A stretch of 32,288 nucleotides of DNA from Chromatiaceae bacterium (GTDB lineage Bacteria; Pseudomonadota; Gammaproteobacteria; Chromatiales; Chromatiaceae), in assembly GCA_007693535.1 (NCBI GenBank), contig REDK01000100.1, forward strand, positions 1 to 32,288, written 5' to 3'. The position numbers and the translations under genes were made by a program. Each line of letters begins with the position of its first letter. Position 1 is the first letter of the stretch. Shown here one piece after another: positions 9,184-18,373 of the stretch. A model generated the notes under the pieces. That model saw nothing but the letters and a program-made list of their open reading frames with translations, made no database searches and was not told where the DNA came from.

Positions 9184-9585
9184 GCGGATGAATTCGGTCT
9201 CACGGCGTGGAACATTGGATGCGCTGACCCCGGTGTCACCTCGCGTCACCTTGTTGGACCGCTTAGCCGCGGAAACAAGGGCGCGCTGCCCTGAGCCGGA
9301 TGCCACTGGTTGCCGCGTTGCACCGATGCGGCGCAGGTGGCCGGCACCTCCGGACCACAACCTGCTGCATACCGGTGCAAGGTCAGGCTGCGCCGCAGCC
9401 GCGCAGCAACGCTCGGCCGCATCCGGCCGATTTCGACCCCATCGATCCGCGCGGCGCCGACGCGGCGGCAATCCCTCGTTGCCAACGGCGATCCGCTATC
9501 ATCATGGCCGTCGCGCACCGCCCCTGGCCACATCGGGCGCGCCGGTCCGCCCGTGGGCCGGCGCCCGCACGCGAGAGACCGCCTC
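9184..9585. other. Divergent intergenic region upstream of the first GH57 gene
   Basis: 402 nt between the 79-residue gene (minus) and GH57 (plus). It contains an inverted repeat CCTTGTT/AACAAGG (9249-9255 and 9274-9280) that could be regulatory. No clear -35/-10 pair and no convincing ORF. Confidence 0.3.
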
Positions 9586-10938
9586 ATGCCCGTCCATCAT
9601 GCCCTGGTCCTGAACCTGCACCAGCCCCCCGGCAACCTGGAGTATCTACTCGAACACCAGACCTGGGAGGCCAAGGAGATCCTGTTTGCGCTCGACCGCA
9701 TCCCGCGCAGCCTGTGGGGCCACGAGGATCTGGCCCGGGTGCACCTGTCGCTCTCCGGCACCCTGCTGGAGACCCTCTCCGACCCCGGCTTCCAGGAGCG
9801 GGTCTACGGCATCATCGATTGCGGCAAGCTGCTGTGGTATCTGCAGAACCAGGACCTGATCGAGGTCCTCGGCACCGGCTATTACCATCCGGTGCTGCCG
9901 CTGATCCCGGCCGCCGATCGCCCCGAGCATCTGCGCCGCTGGCAGGGCATCGCCCGCCACCTATTCTGGCGCCCGCGCTTCGATGGCTTCTGGCCGCCGG
10001 AGATGGGCTTTTCGATGGAGTTGATCCCGCTGCTGCGCCGCTTTGGTTACCGCTATGTGATGGTGGACAGCGAGCATGTCGAGCCGGTGGACCCGATGAG
10101 CTGGCAGGAACTGCGCTACCGGCCGCACCTCGCCCGGTATGGCGAGGATGAGATCATCGTGGTGGTGCGCGACCGCGAACTGTCCGACGCGCAGGAATCC
10201 GGGATGGACGTGGAGTGGTTCCTGCACGAGGTGGCCGATCGCACCCGCTGGTGCGATTTCCCACCCCTGGTCACCACCGCCACCGACGGTGAGAACGGCG
10301 GCTGGTTCCGCAATGTCACCGCTGGCGCCAACTTCTGGAGCGCCTTCTATCTGCCCCTGCTGGAGCGCATCCGCGCCGGCGACAGCGACCTGCGCCCAAC
10401 CTTCATCGGTAGCTACCTCGACGCCCACGGTCCCTTCGGTGAGGTGCGGGTGGCCACCGGCGCCTGGAACACCGGCTGGCACCACGGCCGCGGCTTCACG
10501 CAATGGACCGGCTCTGCCGCCCAGCGCGCAGTGATCGCCCGCTACGGTGAGGCCAGCACGGCGCTGTGCGCGGCACTTGAACGCGCCGCCATCGCCCCCG
10601 ACAGCACCCCGCTCTGCGTAGCCCTAGAGGAGGCACGCTGGCACCTGCTGCGGGCCGAGACCAGTTGTTTCATCTACTGGGGAGAGGCCTGGGTGGATCG
10701 CGCAGAGGCCGACCTGGCCCAGGCCACCGAGGCCCTCGCCGAGGCGCGGCGGATCGAAGAGCAACTAGCGCGTCGTAACACACCACCCACCCCGCCGGCC
10801 GAGCTAGCCACGGCCGCTGCAGCACCGGCCGCCGCATCCGTGCCAGCGGTCTCGCCCGTCGCTGCACCGACCACGGCAACCGACGACGACGCGACCGCCG
10901 CAATGTCTCCTGGTCCTGGCCCTGGTCCTGACGATTGA
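9586..10938 (+). CDS. Glycoside hydrolase family 57 protein (alpha-glucan active)
   Basis: 450 residues. GH57 enzymes are retaining alpha-amylases, glucanotransferases or branching enzymes acting on glycogen and starch. The conserved regions are in order: HQPP (12-15), GTGYYHP (96-102), FWPPEMGF (135-142) with candidate nucleophile Glu139, VMVDSEH (158-164), and TDGEN (233-237) with candidate acid/base Asp234. The barrel ends near 400 and is followed by an Ala/Pro/Thr-rich tail of about 50 residues ending in GPGPGPDD, probably disordered. The ATG at 9586 was chosen because it immediately precedes the HQPP strand and has a GAGAGA ribosome site; the frame is open further upstream but that part looks non-coding. 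Followed after 189 nt by a second, distinct GH57. Precise activity cannot be told from sequence. Confidence 0.9.
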   Translation: MPVHHALVLNLHQPPGNLEYLLEHQTWEAKEILFALDRIPRSLWGHEDLARVHLSLSGTLLETLSDPGFQERVYGIIDCGKLLWYLQNQDLIEVLGTGYYHPVLPLIPAADRPEHLRRWQGIARHLFWRPRFDGFWPPEMGFSMELIPLLRRFGYRYVMVDSEHVEPVDPMSWQELRYRPHLARYGEDEIIVVVRDRELSDAQESGMDVEWFLHEVADRTRWCDFPPLVTTATDGENGGWFRNVTAGANFWSAFYLPLLERIRAGDSDLRPTFIGSYLDAHGPFGEVRVATGAWNTGWHHGRGFTQWTGSAAQRAVIARYGEASTALCAALERAAIAPDSTPLCVALEEARWHLLRAETSCFIYWGEAWVDRAEADLAQATEALAEARRIEEQLARRNTPPTPPAELATAAAAPAAASVPAVSPVAAPTTATDDDATAAMSPGPGPGPDD

Positions 10939-11127
10939 TCCCGCAGGGACCGGGGCGCCGACCCGGGCATCGGTTACCAGCTTGAATGCTCCGACGCGAT
11001 ATTCGACACTTTTCGTTCTGATCAACGTGCCGACGCCAGCCCGGCGGCGCACTCGCCGCGCCACCGGGGACGTCGGACCCTGCCCATCGACTCCAGACCG
11101 AGCCCAATCGACACAGGAGCCCACCAG

Positions 11128-12594
11128 ATGACTGCCCTCCCCGAGTACATCGAAGGCCTGCCCAACATCTGCGGCGCCGAGCCCGAGGTCGCCCGGGCCA
11201 TGGCCGCCGGCCGCGTCAAGACCCTGAGCGCCGGGGCTGGCGCCGTGGATTTCGGGTCCGTCCGCGCCGCCGCTGCTATCGCCCTGCACCAGCATCAGCC
11301 GCTGATCCCGGCCGGCGGCGGCGACCTGCGCACCGCGGCCATCATCAGCAACCTCAAGTACATGATGGACAACCAGCACATCGGGGATAACTACAACGCC
11401 CCGGCCTTCGTCTGGTGCTACAAGCGCATAGGGGAATTCATCCCGCAGATGATCCACGAGGGCAAATCGCCGCGGGTGATGCTGGAATATTCCGGCACCC
11501 TGCTGCACGGCCTGCGCGCGATGGGCGAGGATCACGTCGTCGAGGCCCTCAAGGGCATCACCACGAACCCCGACTACAACTGGGCGGTGGAATGGCTGGG
11601 CATGCCCTGGGGCCATGCGGTCGCTCCCTCCACCCCGGTACAGGACTACCGGCTGCATGTGCAGGCCTTTCAGCATCACTTCGCCGCCATCTTCGGGCTA
11701 GAGGCATTGGAGCGCCTGCGCGGCTTCTCACCCTCAGAAATGGCCCTGCCCAATCATCCGGATGTTGCCTACGAGTTCGTCAAGACCCTGGTCGACTGCG
11801 GCTATCAATGGGTGCTGGTGCAAGAGCACAGCGTCGAACAGGTCGAAAACGGCTGGCATCCTCAGCGCCCACACCTGCCGCACCGGCTGGTCTGCACCAA
11901 CTCCGCCGGTGAGACCGCAAGCATCATCGCCCTGGTCAAGACCCAGGGTTCCGACACCAAGCTGGTCGCCCAGATGCAGCCCTGGTACGAGGCGCAATCC
12001 CTAGATCGCTGGGAGCTGGCCGGCAAATCGGTGCCGCCGCTGGTCACCCAAATTGCCGACGGCGAGAACGGCGGGGTGATGATGAACGAGTTCCCCGGCA
12101 AGTTCTTCGAGGTGGTCAATGCCGCCAGCGGCGGTCCGGTACCGCTGATGAACGGCAGCGAATACCTGGAACAGCTCTTCGCACTCGGCATCACGGAAGC
12201 CGACTTCACCGCGATCCGCCCGGTCAAGCAAGGCAAGATCTGGGAGCAGATGCAGCCCGGCGACGGCCCCGAGAAGCTGGCCAAGGTCATCGAAGAACTC
12301 AAGGCCTCCGACCATCAGTTCCATATGGACGGCGGCAGTTGGACCAATGACCTGTCCTGGGTCAAGGGCTACGAGAACGTGATCGGCCCGATGGAGGAGG
12401 CAAGCGTCCTGTTCAATGACAAGATCCTGAGCAAGGACATCGCCACCGATGATCCCCATTACCGCAACGCCCTGTTCCATCTGATGTCCTCGCAGACCAG
12501 TTGCTACCGCTACTGGGGCCAGGGTCTGTGGACCGACTACGGCCGCGAGATCTGCCGCCGGGTCATCGACATCATCAACTACGACTTCGGTTGA
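11128..12594 (+). CDS. Glycoside hydrolase family 57 protein, second type
   Basis: 488 residues from an ATG with AGGAG upstream. The GH57 blocks are ALHQHQPLIP (52-61), MPWGHAVAPS, GFSPSEMALPNH (nucleophile region), WVLVQEHSVE and QIADGENGG (acid/base region). The first 45 residues form an extension before the barrel. The C-terminal SSQTSCYRYWGQGLWTDYG segment resembles the ETSCFIYWGEAW segment of the upstream GH57, so the two share fold and origin but are clearly divergent, not a recent duplication. Both would act on cytoplasmic alpha-glucan, as no signal peptide is present. Probably co-transcribed with the first gene; a strong GC hairpin follows the stop. Confidence 0.9.
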   Translation: MTALPEYIEGLPNICGAEPEVARAMAAGRVKTLSAGAGAVDFGSVRAAAAIALHQHQPLIPAGGGDLRTAAIISNLKYMMDNQHIGDNYNAPAFVWCYKRIGEFIPQMIHEGKSPRVMLEYSGTLLHGLRAMGEDHVVEALKGITTNPDYNWAVEWLGMPWGHAVAPSTPVQDYRLHVQAFQHHFAAIFGLEALERLRGFSPSEMALPNHPDVAYEFVKTLVDCGYQWVLVQEHSVEQVENGWHPQRPHLPHRLVCTNSAGETASIIALVKTQGSDTKLVAQMQPWYEAQSLDRWELAGKSVPPLVTQIADGENGGVMMNEFPGKFFEVVNAASGGPVPLMNGSEYLEQLFALGITEADFTAIRPVKQGKIWEQMQPGDGPEKLAKVIEELKASDHQFHMDGGSWTNDLSWVKGYENVIGPMEEASVLFNDKILSKDIATDDPHYRNALFHLMSSQTSCYRYWGQGLWTDYGREICRRVIDIINYDFG

Positions 12595-12600
12595 CCCGCT

Positions 12601-12633
12601 GCCCGGGGCGGGCCGACGCGGCCCGCCCCGGGC
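12601..12633. terminator. GC-rich hairpin after the GH57 pair
   Basis: Perfect 14-bp stem (gcccggggcgggcc and its complement) with a 5-nt loop, 6 nt after the GH57 stop. No T-run follows, so it is a weak intrinsic terminator or an mRNA-protecting hairpin. It lies between convergent GH57 and rdgC. Confidence 0.6.
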
Positions 12634-12768
12634 GCGGGTCGGGATCGGCAATGCCCCGGTCCGGACTGGCGGCTCGGCGGGAAACACCGATGCCAGCACC
12701 GCTGCCCAACGGTTAGAGCATGGACGCGGCGGATCGGTCCGGCACCGATGGCCGCCGCGGCGCATTAT

Positions 12769-13668
12769 TCAGACCGGCTCGCCGGCAGCAAACTCCTCGC
12801 GCAGGCGCGCCAGCAGGGCACGCAACTCCAGGGCCATCAGCGCAAACTCGGCATCCTGGCGCGCCTGTTCATCTTCGCCATCGTCCAGGTCGTCGAGTAG
12901 GCCGTCAGCAAAGCGCAGGCGCTTGAGCCCGAGATCCTCGTCCAGCACCAGCGAAAGGTGATCGTTCCAGGTCAGCCCCAGCCCGACGACCCGCTTGCCG
13001 GAGTCCAGGTGCTGGCGGATCTCCGGGGCGGTGAGGTCGAGGCCGCGGCAGCGCACCACTGCACCCTTGTCGCCGGGATCACGCAGCACGCACTGATCCT
13101 CCAGCACGAACCCGTTCGCCGCGGTACCGCCCGCGACCCAGGCGCTCAGGCGCTCGGCCACTGGCACCGTCGGCCGCAGCGGTTTGACTGGCAGCGAGGA
13201 CAGGGCCTCGCGCAACAGCGATAGCAGGTCCTCAGCGACCTTGTCGCTGCTCGCATCGACCACGATCCAACCCGACGCCGGATCGATATAGGCGCGGATC
13301 AGCCGCGAGCGGGTAAAGGCCTGCGGCAGCATCTCGGCCAGCAGGGCATCGCGCAATTGGGTGCGTTCGCGCCGGCCCACATCGCGCATCTCGGCCTGCT
13401 CGATCTCGGCGACACGCTCGGCCAGGGCCTCGCTGACCACCGAGCCCGGGAGCAGCCGTTCCTGCCGCCGGGCGGCCAGCAGTAGACAGCCATCGACCGC
13501 GTGCACCAGCAGTTCCGCCGCCGGTCCCAGCGGCGAGGCAAAGCCCAGGGTGGCCTGCTCTTGCGGACCACAAGGGCGGAAGCGGTGCGCCGCCAGGCGC
13601 TCGTGCAGCGGCAGCTGCCCCCAATCGAACGGGCTGCTCAGCCGGTACACCTTGGCATTTTTGAACAC
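12769..13668 (-). CDS. rdgC: Recombination-associated protein RdgC
   Basis: 299 residues (E. coli RdgC is about 303). RdgC is a ring-shaped, non-specific dsDNA-binding protein that limits RecA activity. The start is the GTG at 13668, giving MFKNAKVYRLS, which matches the family N-terminus (MLWFKNLMVYRLS in E. coli), with GAGGAG 5 nt upstream. Other matches are GWIVVDASS, LVLDEDLGLKRLRF and the acidic DDLDDGEDEQARQDAEFALM segment near the C-terminus. Convergent with the GH57 pair, with its own upstream region containing an AT-rich palindrome. Confidence 0.93.
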   Translation of the reverse strand: MFKNAKVYRLSSPFDWGQLPLHERLAAHRFRPCGPQEQATLGFASPLGPAAELLVHAVDGCLLLAARRQERLLPGSVVSEALAERVAEIEQAEMRDVGRRERTQLRDALLAEMLPQAFTRSRLIRAYIDPASGWIVVDASSDKVAEDLLSLLREALSSLPVKPLRPTVPVAERLSAWVAGGTAANGFVLEDQCVLRDPGDKGAVVRCRGLDLTAPEIRQHLDSGKRVVGLGLTWNDHLSLVLDEDLGLKRLRFADGLLDDLDDGEDEQARQDAEFALMALELRALLARLREEFAAGEPV

Positions 13669-13753
13669 GACAACTCCTCGCCTTGGAAGGGCGCTGGGGA
13701 ACGGGCGGCGCATTATCCTAGAAACCGCGACCGACTGCCGCGACCATCACATA

Positions 13754-13763
13754 AACAATTGTT
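13754..13763. promoter_or_regulatory. AT-rich palindrome AACAATTGTT upstream of rdgC
   Basis: 10-bp perfect palindrome in a short AT-rich patch 86 nt upstream of the rdgC start. It may be part of the rdgC promoter or an operator; no clear -35/-10 pair could be fixed. Confidence 0.3.
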
Positions 13764-13853
13764 CAAGCGATGTTTTTTCGCCTAGCGGGGAGCGCTTCAT
13801 GAGGCTGGAGCGCGGCGACTGCGCGGCCGTAACACTCCGGGTTGGGCGGGCGC

Positions 13854-13884
13854 AAAAAACCCGGCGACAAGCGTCGCCGGGTTT
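13854..13884 (-). terminator. Intrinsic terminator of the heat-shock cluster
   Basis: A 12-bp perfect stem (aaacccggcgac with its complement, 13857-13868 and 13873-13884) and 4-nt loop, followed on the minus strand by a run of six T (13859-13854). It lies about 125 nt after the dnaJ stop. It also ends in TTT on the plus strand but without a long run. Confidence 0.88.
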
Positions 13885-14010
13885 CACCTGCCGCTGGCCG
13901 CCGCTGAACTGGTCAGAAAGGCCGAAGGCTTCGTCGAGCCAGTTGCCTCAGATGGGCCGAGACCTGCTGTCGGTCGGGATCAACGGGCGTTGGAATCAAT
14001 GGGCATCAGG

Positions 14011-15150
14011 TTACAGCCCCATCCGCTCGAAGAAGCTCTTGACGCCGTCGAGCCAAGAACTGGAATGCGGGCTGTGATGCTTACCGCCGGCGCTGACGCT
14101 GTCCTCGAACTCCCGCAGCAGCTCCTTCTGGCGCTCGGTGAGATTGACCGGGGTCTCGACCAGCACCCGGCAGATGAGATCGCCGGTGGGGCCGCCACGC
14201 ACCGGGCGCACGCCCTTGCTTCGCATCCGGAACATCTTGCCGGTCTGGGTGCCGGGCGGAATCTTGAGCATCACCTTACCATTGAGCGTCGGCACCTCGA
14301 GTTCGCCACCGAGGGCGGCGGTGACAAAGCTGATCGGCACCTCGCAGAACAGATGGCTCTCCTCGCGCTTGAAGATCGGATGCTCTTCAACGCGCACCTG
14401 CACATAGAGATCGCCGGCTGGGCCGCCATGCTCACCGGCCTCGCCCTCGCCGGCGAGGCGGATGCGGTCACCGGTATCGACCCCGGGCGGTACTTTGACT
14501 GCCAGGGTTTTCTCCTCGCGCAGGCGCCCGACCCCGCGGCAATGGGGGCAATGCTCCTCGATGATCTTGCCGGTGCCCCGACAGGTGGGACAGGTCTGTT
14601 GGATCGAGAAAAAGCCCTGCTGCATGCGCACCTGGCCGGTGCCATGACAGGTAGGACAGTCCTTGGGCCGGGTGCCGGGCTTGGCGCCGGTACCGCCGCA
14701 GTGGTGACATTCCACCGTGGTCGGGATGCGGATCTTCACGTCCTTGCCAGCGACGGCCTCTTCGAGGCTCAGTGACAGGTCGTAGCGCAGGTCGGCCCCC
14801 CGATAACTGCGCCGACCGCCCCCAGCGCGACCACCGAAGATGTCGCCGAAGACATCGCCGAAGATGTCCTGGAACGAACCGTTGCCGAAGTCCGGGCCGC
14901 CGGGACCACCGAACCCGCCCTGATTGCTGACCCCCGCATGCCCGAATTGATCGTAGGCCGAGCGCTTGCGCGGATCGGTCAGGACATCGTGGGCCTCTTT
15001 CGCCTCCTTGAATTTGGCCAGCGCCTCGGCGTTATCCGGATTGCGGTCAGGATGATATTTCATCGCCAGGCGGCGAAAGGCCTTCTTGATGTCCTGCTCG
15101 CTGGCATTGCGACTCAGGCCGAGGGACTCGTAATAGTCGGGTTTGGCCAT
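14011..15150 (-). CDS. dnaJ: Molecular chaperone DnaJ
   Basis: 379 residues, full length for type I Hsp40. The J domain (about 5-70) carries the HPD triplet at 33-35 that stimulates DnaK ATPase. A Gly/Phe-rich linker ([15 protein letters not shown]) follows, then four zinc-binding CxxCxGxG repeats ([32 protein letters not shown]) and the C-terminal substrate-binding domains. Last gene of the hrcA-grpE-dnaK-dnaJ cluster. The 364-nt gap from dnaK is larger than usual and holds a small hairpin. An intrinsic terminator follows. Confidence 0.97.
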   Translation of the reverse strand: MAKPDYYESLGLSRNASEQDIKKAFRRLAMKYHPDRNPDNAEALAKFKEAKEAHDVLTDPRKRSAYDQFGHAGVSNQGGFGGPGGPDFGNGSFQDIFGDVFGDIFGGRAGGGRRSYRGADLRYDLSLSLEEAVAGKDVKIRIPTTVECHHCGGTGAKPGTRPKDCPTCHGTGQVRMQQGFFSIQQTCPTCRGTGKIIEEHCPHCRGVGRLREEKTLAVKVPPGVDTGDRIRLAGEGEAGEHGGPAGDLYVQVRVEEHPIFKREESHLFCEVPISFVTAALGGELEVPTLNGKVMLKIPPGTQTGKMFRMRSKGVRPVRGGPTGDLICRVLVETPVNLTERQKELLREFEDSVSAGGKHHSPHSSSWLDGVKSFFERMGL

Positions 15151-15514
15151 GCGGCATTAGCCTCCGATCACCAGCCGCATGCACCGGACCACATCGGTGC
15201 CGCGGTAACGACCGCCAGGACCGGCGCGCCGACCGCTCACGCGGTGCTGCTTCCCCGCCGCAGAGACGGGACCCTGCGCGGGGTCAGGGTTGCCATTCTC
15301 AGGTGTCGATGATGGGCACGGGCGCATGCGGTTGCTCGCTTACTCTGGCGTCGCCAGGCACTGGCGACGGCGGAAAATGGAACGCGGCCACCACGGGCCG
15401 CGCCAGACTCGCAGACGACCGCTAGGCCGCTGACCAGCGCGCCACCCACCGGCTCGCGGGTGCTGCAACGGGTAGGCCGGCGGCCACGTTGCTGCGCCGG
15501 GACGCGGCAGCAGG
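15151..15514. other. dnaK-dnaJ intergenic region with a hairpin
   Basis: 364 nt without a convincing ORF. It contains a 9-bp perfect stem with a 3-nt loop (cgtcgccag-gca-ctggcgacg, 15349-15369) and no T-run, which could attenuate read-through or protect dnaK mRNA. No sigma32-type promoter was found ahead of dnaJ. Confidence 0.5.
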
Positions 15515-17461
15515 TCAGCGCTTGTCGTCCTTGACCTCTTCGAACTCGGCGTCCACCACGTCATCGGTGGCACCGCCGCCGCTGCCGCTGGCACCGGCAC
15601 CACCGGCGCCAGCGCCACCCGCATCAGCGGTGCCGGGTTGGGCCTGGGAATAGAGCCGCTCAGCCATCTTGGCCGAGGCATCGCCGAGGGTCTTGGTGAG
15701 GTCTTCGATGCGGCCCTTATCCTCGCCCTTCATCGCCTCTTCCAGGTCATTGATGGCACGCTCGATGCTGTCCTTCTCGCCCGCCTCGAGCTTGTCCTCG
15801 CCTAGCTGGGCGATGGACTTACGAGTGGCGTGGATCATGCTGTCCGCCTGGTTGCGGGCGGCGATCAGCTCATGGAAACGGCGATCCTCCTCAGCATGTG
15901 CCTCCGCGTCTTTGACCATGCGCTCCACCTCAGCATCGGAGAGGCCGGAGCTGGCCTTGATGATGATCGACTGCTCCTTGCCGGTGGCCTTGTCCCTGGC
16001 TGAGACGTTCAGGATGCCGTTGGCGTCGATGTCGAACTTGACCTCGATCTGCGGCACGCCGCGCGGCGCCGGCGGGATGTCGCTGAGGTCGAAACGGCCC
16101 AGGGATTTGTTGTCAGTGGCGCGCTGGCGCTCGCCCTGTAGCACATGCACGGTGACCGCGGTCTGGTTGTCGTCGGCGGTGCTGAAGACTTGGCTGGCCG
16201 AGGTCGGGATGGTGGTGTTCTTCTCGATCAGCTTGGTCATCACCCCACCGAGGGTTTCGATCCCGAGCGACAGCGGGGTCACGTCGAGCAGCAGTACGTC
16301 CTTGACCTGGCCGCCGAGCACGCCGCCTTGGATCGCCGCACCGACCGCGACCGCCTCGTCCGGATTGACGTCCTTGCGGGGGGCCTTGCCGAAGAACTCC
16401 TCGACCTTGGCCTGGACCTTGGGCATGCGGGTCTGGCCGCCCACTAGGATGACCTCGTTGATGTCACCGGTGACCACCCCAGCGTCCTTCATTGCGATCC
16501 GACAGGGCTCGATGGTGCGATCGATCAACTCTTCCACCAACGATTCCAGCTTGGCCCGGGTCAGCTTGACGTTCAGATGCTTGGGGCCATTCTGGTCAGC
16601 GGTGATATAGGGCAGATTGATGTCGGTCTGCTGGCTGGTCGAGAGTTCAATCTTAGCCTTCTCGGCGCCCTCCTTCAGACGCTGCAGCGCCAGCGGATCA
16701 TTGCGTAGATCGAAGCCCTGCTCCTTCTTGAAGGTGTCGACCAGGAAATCGATGATGCGCAGATCGAAATCCTCGCCTCCGAGGAAGGTGTCACCATTGG
16801 TAGACAGCACCTCGAACTGATGCTCACCCTCAATCTCGGCAATCTCGATGATGGAGATGTCGAAGGTGCCGCCGCCGAGGTCATAGACCGCAATCTTCTG
16901 ATCGCCACGGCGCTTGTCCATCCCGTAGGCGAGCGCTGCCGCGGTCGGCTCGTTGATGATGCGTTTGACATCCAGGCCGGCGATGCGTCCGGCATCCTTA
17001 GTGGCCTGGCGCTGTGAGTCGTTGAAGTAGGCCGGCACCGTGATCACTGCCTCGGCGACGGTCTCGCCGAGATAGTCCTCGGCAGTCTTCTTCATCTTCT
17101 GAAGAACCTTAGCCGAGATCTCCGGCGGCGCCATCTTCCGCCCGTTGACTTCGACCCAGGCATCGCCGTTATCGGCCCGCACGATCCGATACGGCACCAT
17201 GTCCTTGTCCTTGGAGACGACGGCGTCATCGTAGCGGCGCCCGATCAGGCGCTTGATCGCAAACAGTGTGTTCTTCGGGTTGGTGACTGCCTGCCGCTTG
17301 GCCGACTGCCCCACCAACACCTCGCCATCGCTGCTAAAGGCGACAATGCTCGGCGTGGTGCGATCGCCTTCGGCGTTCTCGATCACCTTGGGCTTGTCAC
17401 CTTCCATCACGGCGACGCAGGAGTTGGTCGTTCCGAGATCGATGCCGATGATCTTTCCCAT
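15515..17461 (-). CDS. dnaK: Molecular chaperone DnaK (Hsp70)
   Basis: 648 residues. The start is the ATG giving [19 protein letters not shown], with GGAG 8 nt upstream; a frame-open extension before it is ignored. The ATPase domain has phosphate-binding [25 protein letters not shown] and the [12 protein letters not shown] motif. The linker [19 protein letters not shown] leads into the substrate-binding domain. The lid ends in a Gly/Ala-rich stretch with [17 protein letters not shown], the usual EEVxD-type bacterial tail. Works with DnaJ and GrpE encoded in the same cluster. A sigma32-like promoter lies upstream in addition to HrcA control at the cluster start. Confidence 0.98.
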   Translation of the reverse strand: MGKIIGIDLGTTNSCVAVMEGDKPKVIENAEGDRTTPSIVAFSSDGEVLVGQSAKRQAVTNPKNTLFAIKRLIGRRYDDAVVSKDKDMVPYRIVRADNGDAWVEVNGRKMAPPEISAKVLQKMKKTAEDYLGETVAEAVITVPAYFNDSQRQATKDAGRIAGLDVKRIINEPTAAALAYGMDKRRGDQKIAVYDLGGGTFDISIIEIAEIEGEHQFEVLSTNGDTFLGGEDFDLRIIDFLVDTFKKEQGFDLRNDPLALQRLKEGAEKAKIELSTSQQTDINLPYITADQNGPKHLNVKLTRAKLESLVEELIDRTIEPCRIAMKDAGVVTGDINEVILVGGQTRMPKVQAKVEEFFGKAPRKDVNPDEAVAVGAAIQGGVLGGQVKDVLLLDVTPLSLGIETLGGVMTKLIEKNTTIPTSASQVFSTADDNQTAVTVHVLQGERQRATDNKSLGRFDLSDIPPAPRGVPQIEVKFDIDANGILNVSARDKATGKEQSIIIKASSGLSDAEVERMVKDAEAHAEEDRRFHELIAARNQADSMIHATRKSIAQLGEDKLEAGEKDSIERAINDLEEAMKGEDKGRIEDLTKTLGDASAKMAERLYSQAQPGTADAGGAGAGGAGASGSGGGATDDVVDAEFEEVKDDKR

Positions 17462-17527
17462 GTTGTTTCTCCGCTGCAATTCGTTGCGTTGTTCGGCGCC
17501 GCGTGGGGGCGCCCTGCACTGCCCCAG

Positions 17528-17556
17528 ACTTGGGGCAAAACCTTGTTCGTCTCAAG
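17528..17556 (-). promoter_or_regulatory. Sigma32-like promoter upstream of dnaK
   Basis: Minus strand: CTTGAGA, 14-nt spacer, CCCCAAGT, against the heat-shock sigma consensus CTTGAAA / CCCCAT-T. It ends 66 nt before the dnaK ATG. The -10 half lies in a small palindrome, GCCCCA-GACT-TGGGGC (17521-17536). Match judged by eye. Confidence 0.55.
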
Positions 17557-17606
17557 CCTACTGCGCACCGGCCCACGGCGCCGCGCGGGGCGCGGTGGCG
17601 GCAGGC

Positions 17607-18272
17607 TCAGTCGGCCGCCTTGGAGACCATCACCAGGGCCGGGCGTGCTAGCCTGCCGTTGAGCAGATAGCCGCTCTGGATCACCGCCACCACGGTGTTG
17701 GGCGGCACATCGGCCCGTGGCTGCACCGACATCGCCTGGTGATAGTCGGGATTGAACGGCTCGCCCTCGGGGTCGACACGCTCCACCCCAAACTTGCCCA
17801 TCACGTCGCCGAGCAGCTTGAGGGTCAGCTCACTGCCCTCCCGCAGGCTAGCCACCTCGGCCTCTGGCCCTTGGGCCGCGGCCACGCCCAGCTCCAGACT
17901 GTCGCGCACCTGCAACAACTCGCGCACGAAGCCGTCAAGGGCGTATTTGTGGGCATTCTCGAGTTCCTTGGCCTGCCGGCGTCCCATGTTTTCCATCTCG
18001 GCGCGGGTCCGCAGCAGTTGGTCCTGCAGTTGGTCCGCACGCGCGCGCGCCTCTTCAAGCTGGCGCAGCAGTTCGCCGCTATCTGGCTGCGCCGCGGCGC
18101 CGGACACCTCTGCATTGGCGTCCTCCGCGGCGGACGGCTGCGCATCCGGGGTCCCTGCCAAGGGGTCGATCTCGGTGGCAGCCGTCTCGGCGGTGCCGTT
18201 TCCGGTCTGGTCAACGCCGGTGTCTGCCAAGTCTGCCTCTTCGTGGTGTTGTCGATCGGGTTCCATCGTCAT
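17607..18272 (-). CDS. grpE: Nucleotide exchange factor GrpE
   Basis: 221 residues from the ATG at 18272, with GAGGT 5 nt upstream. GrpE dimers release ADP from DnaK. An acidic, low-complexity N-terminal part (about 1-75) precedes a long coiled coil (LLRQLEEARARADQLQDQLL) with RAEMENMGRRQAKELENAHKY, then the beta domain near the end with the family segments GVERVDPEGEPFNPDYHQAM and VVAVIQSGYLLNGRLARPA. Between hrcA (101-nt gap) and dnaK (145-nt gap). Confidence 0.96.
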   Translation of the reverse strand: MTMEPDRQHHEEADLADTGVDQTGNGTAETAATEIDPLAGTPDAQPSAAEDANAEVSGAAAQPDSGELLRQLEEARARADQLQDQLLRTRAEMENMGRRQAKELENAHKYALDGFVRELLQVRDSLELGVAAAQGPEAEVASLREGSELTLKLLGDVMGKFGVERVDPEGEPFNPDYHQAMSVQPRADVPPNTVVAVIQSGYLLNGRLARPALVMVSKAAD

Positions 18273-18373
18273 GCTGTACCTCATCTGTCCCCGCGGCGGG
18301 GGCCGTGACCGCCAGCGCAATCGCAACCGGTGGATGCGCGCGCATCCAATCGGGCTGCGCTAGCAGTGGAAGA

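Noticed and set aside
12601-12633. Strong intrinsic terminator after GH57
   Set aside because: The hairpin is real but lacks a T-run, so it is listed only as a GC-rich hairpin and not claimed as an efficient terminator.
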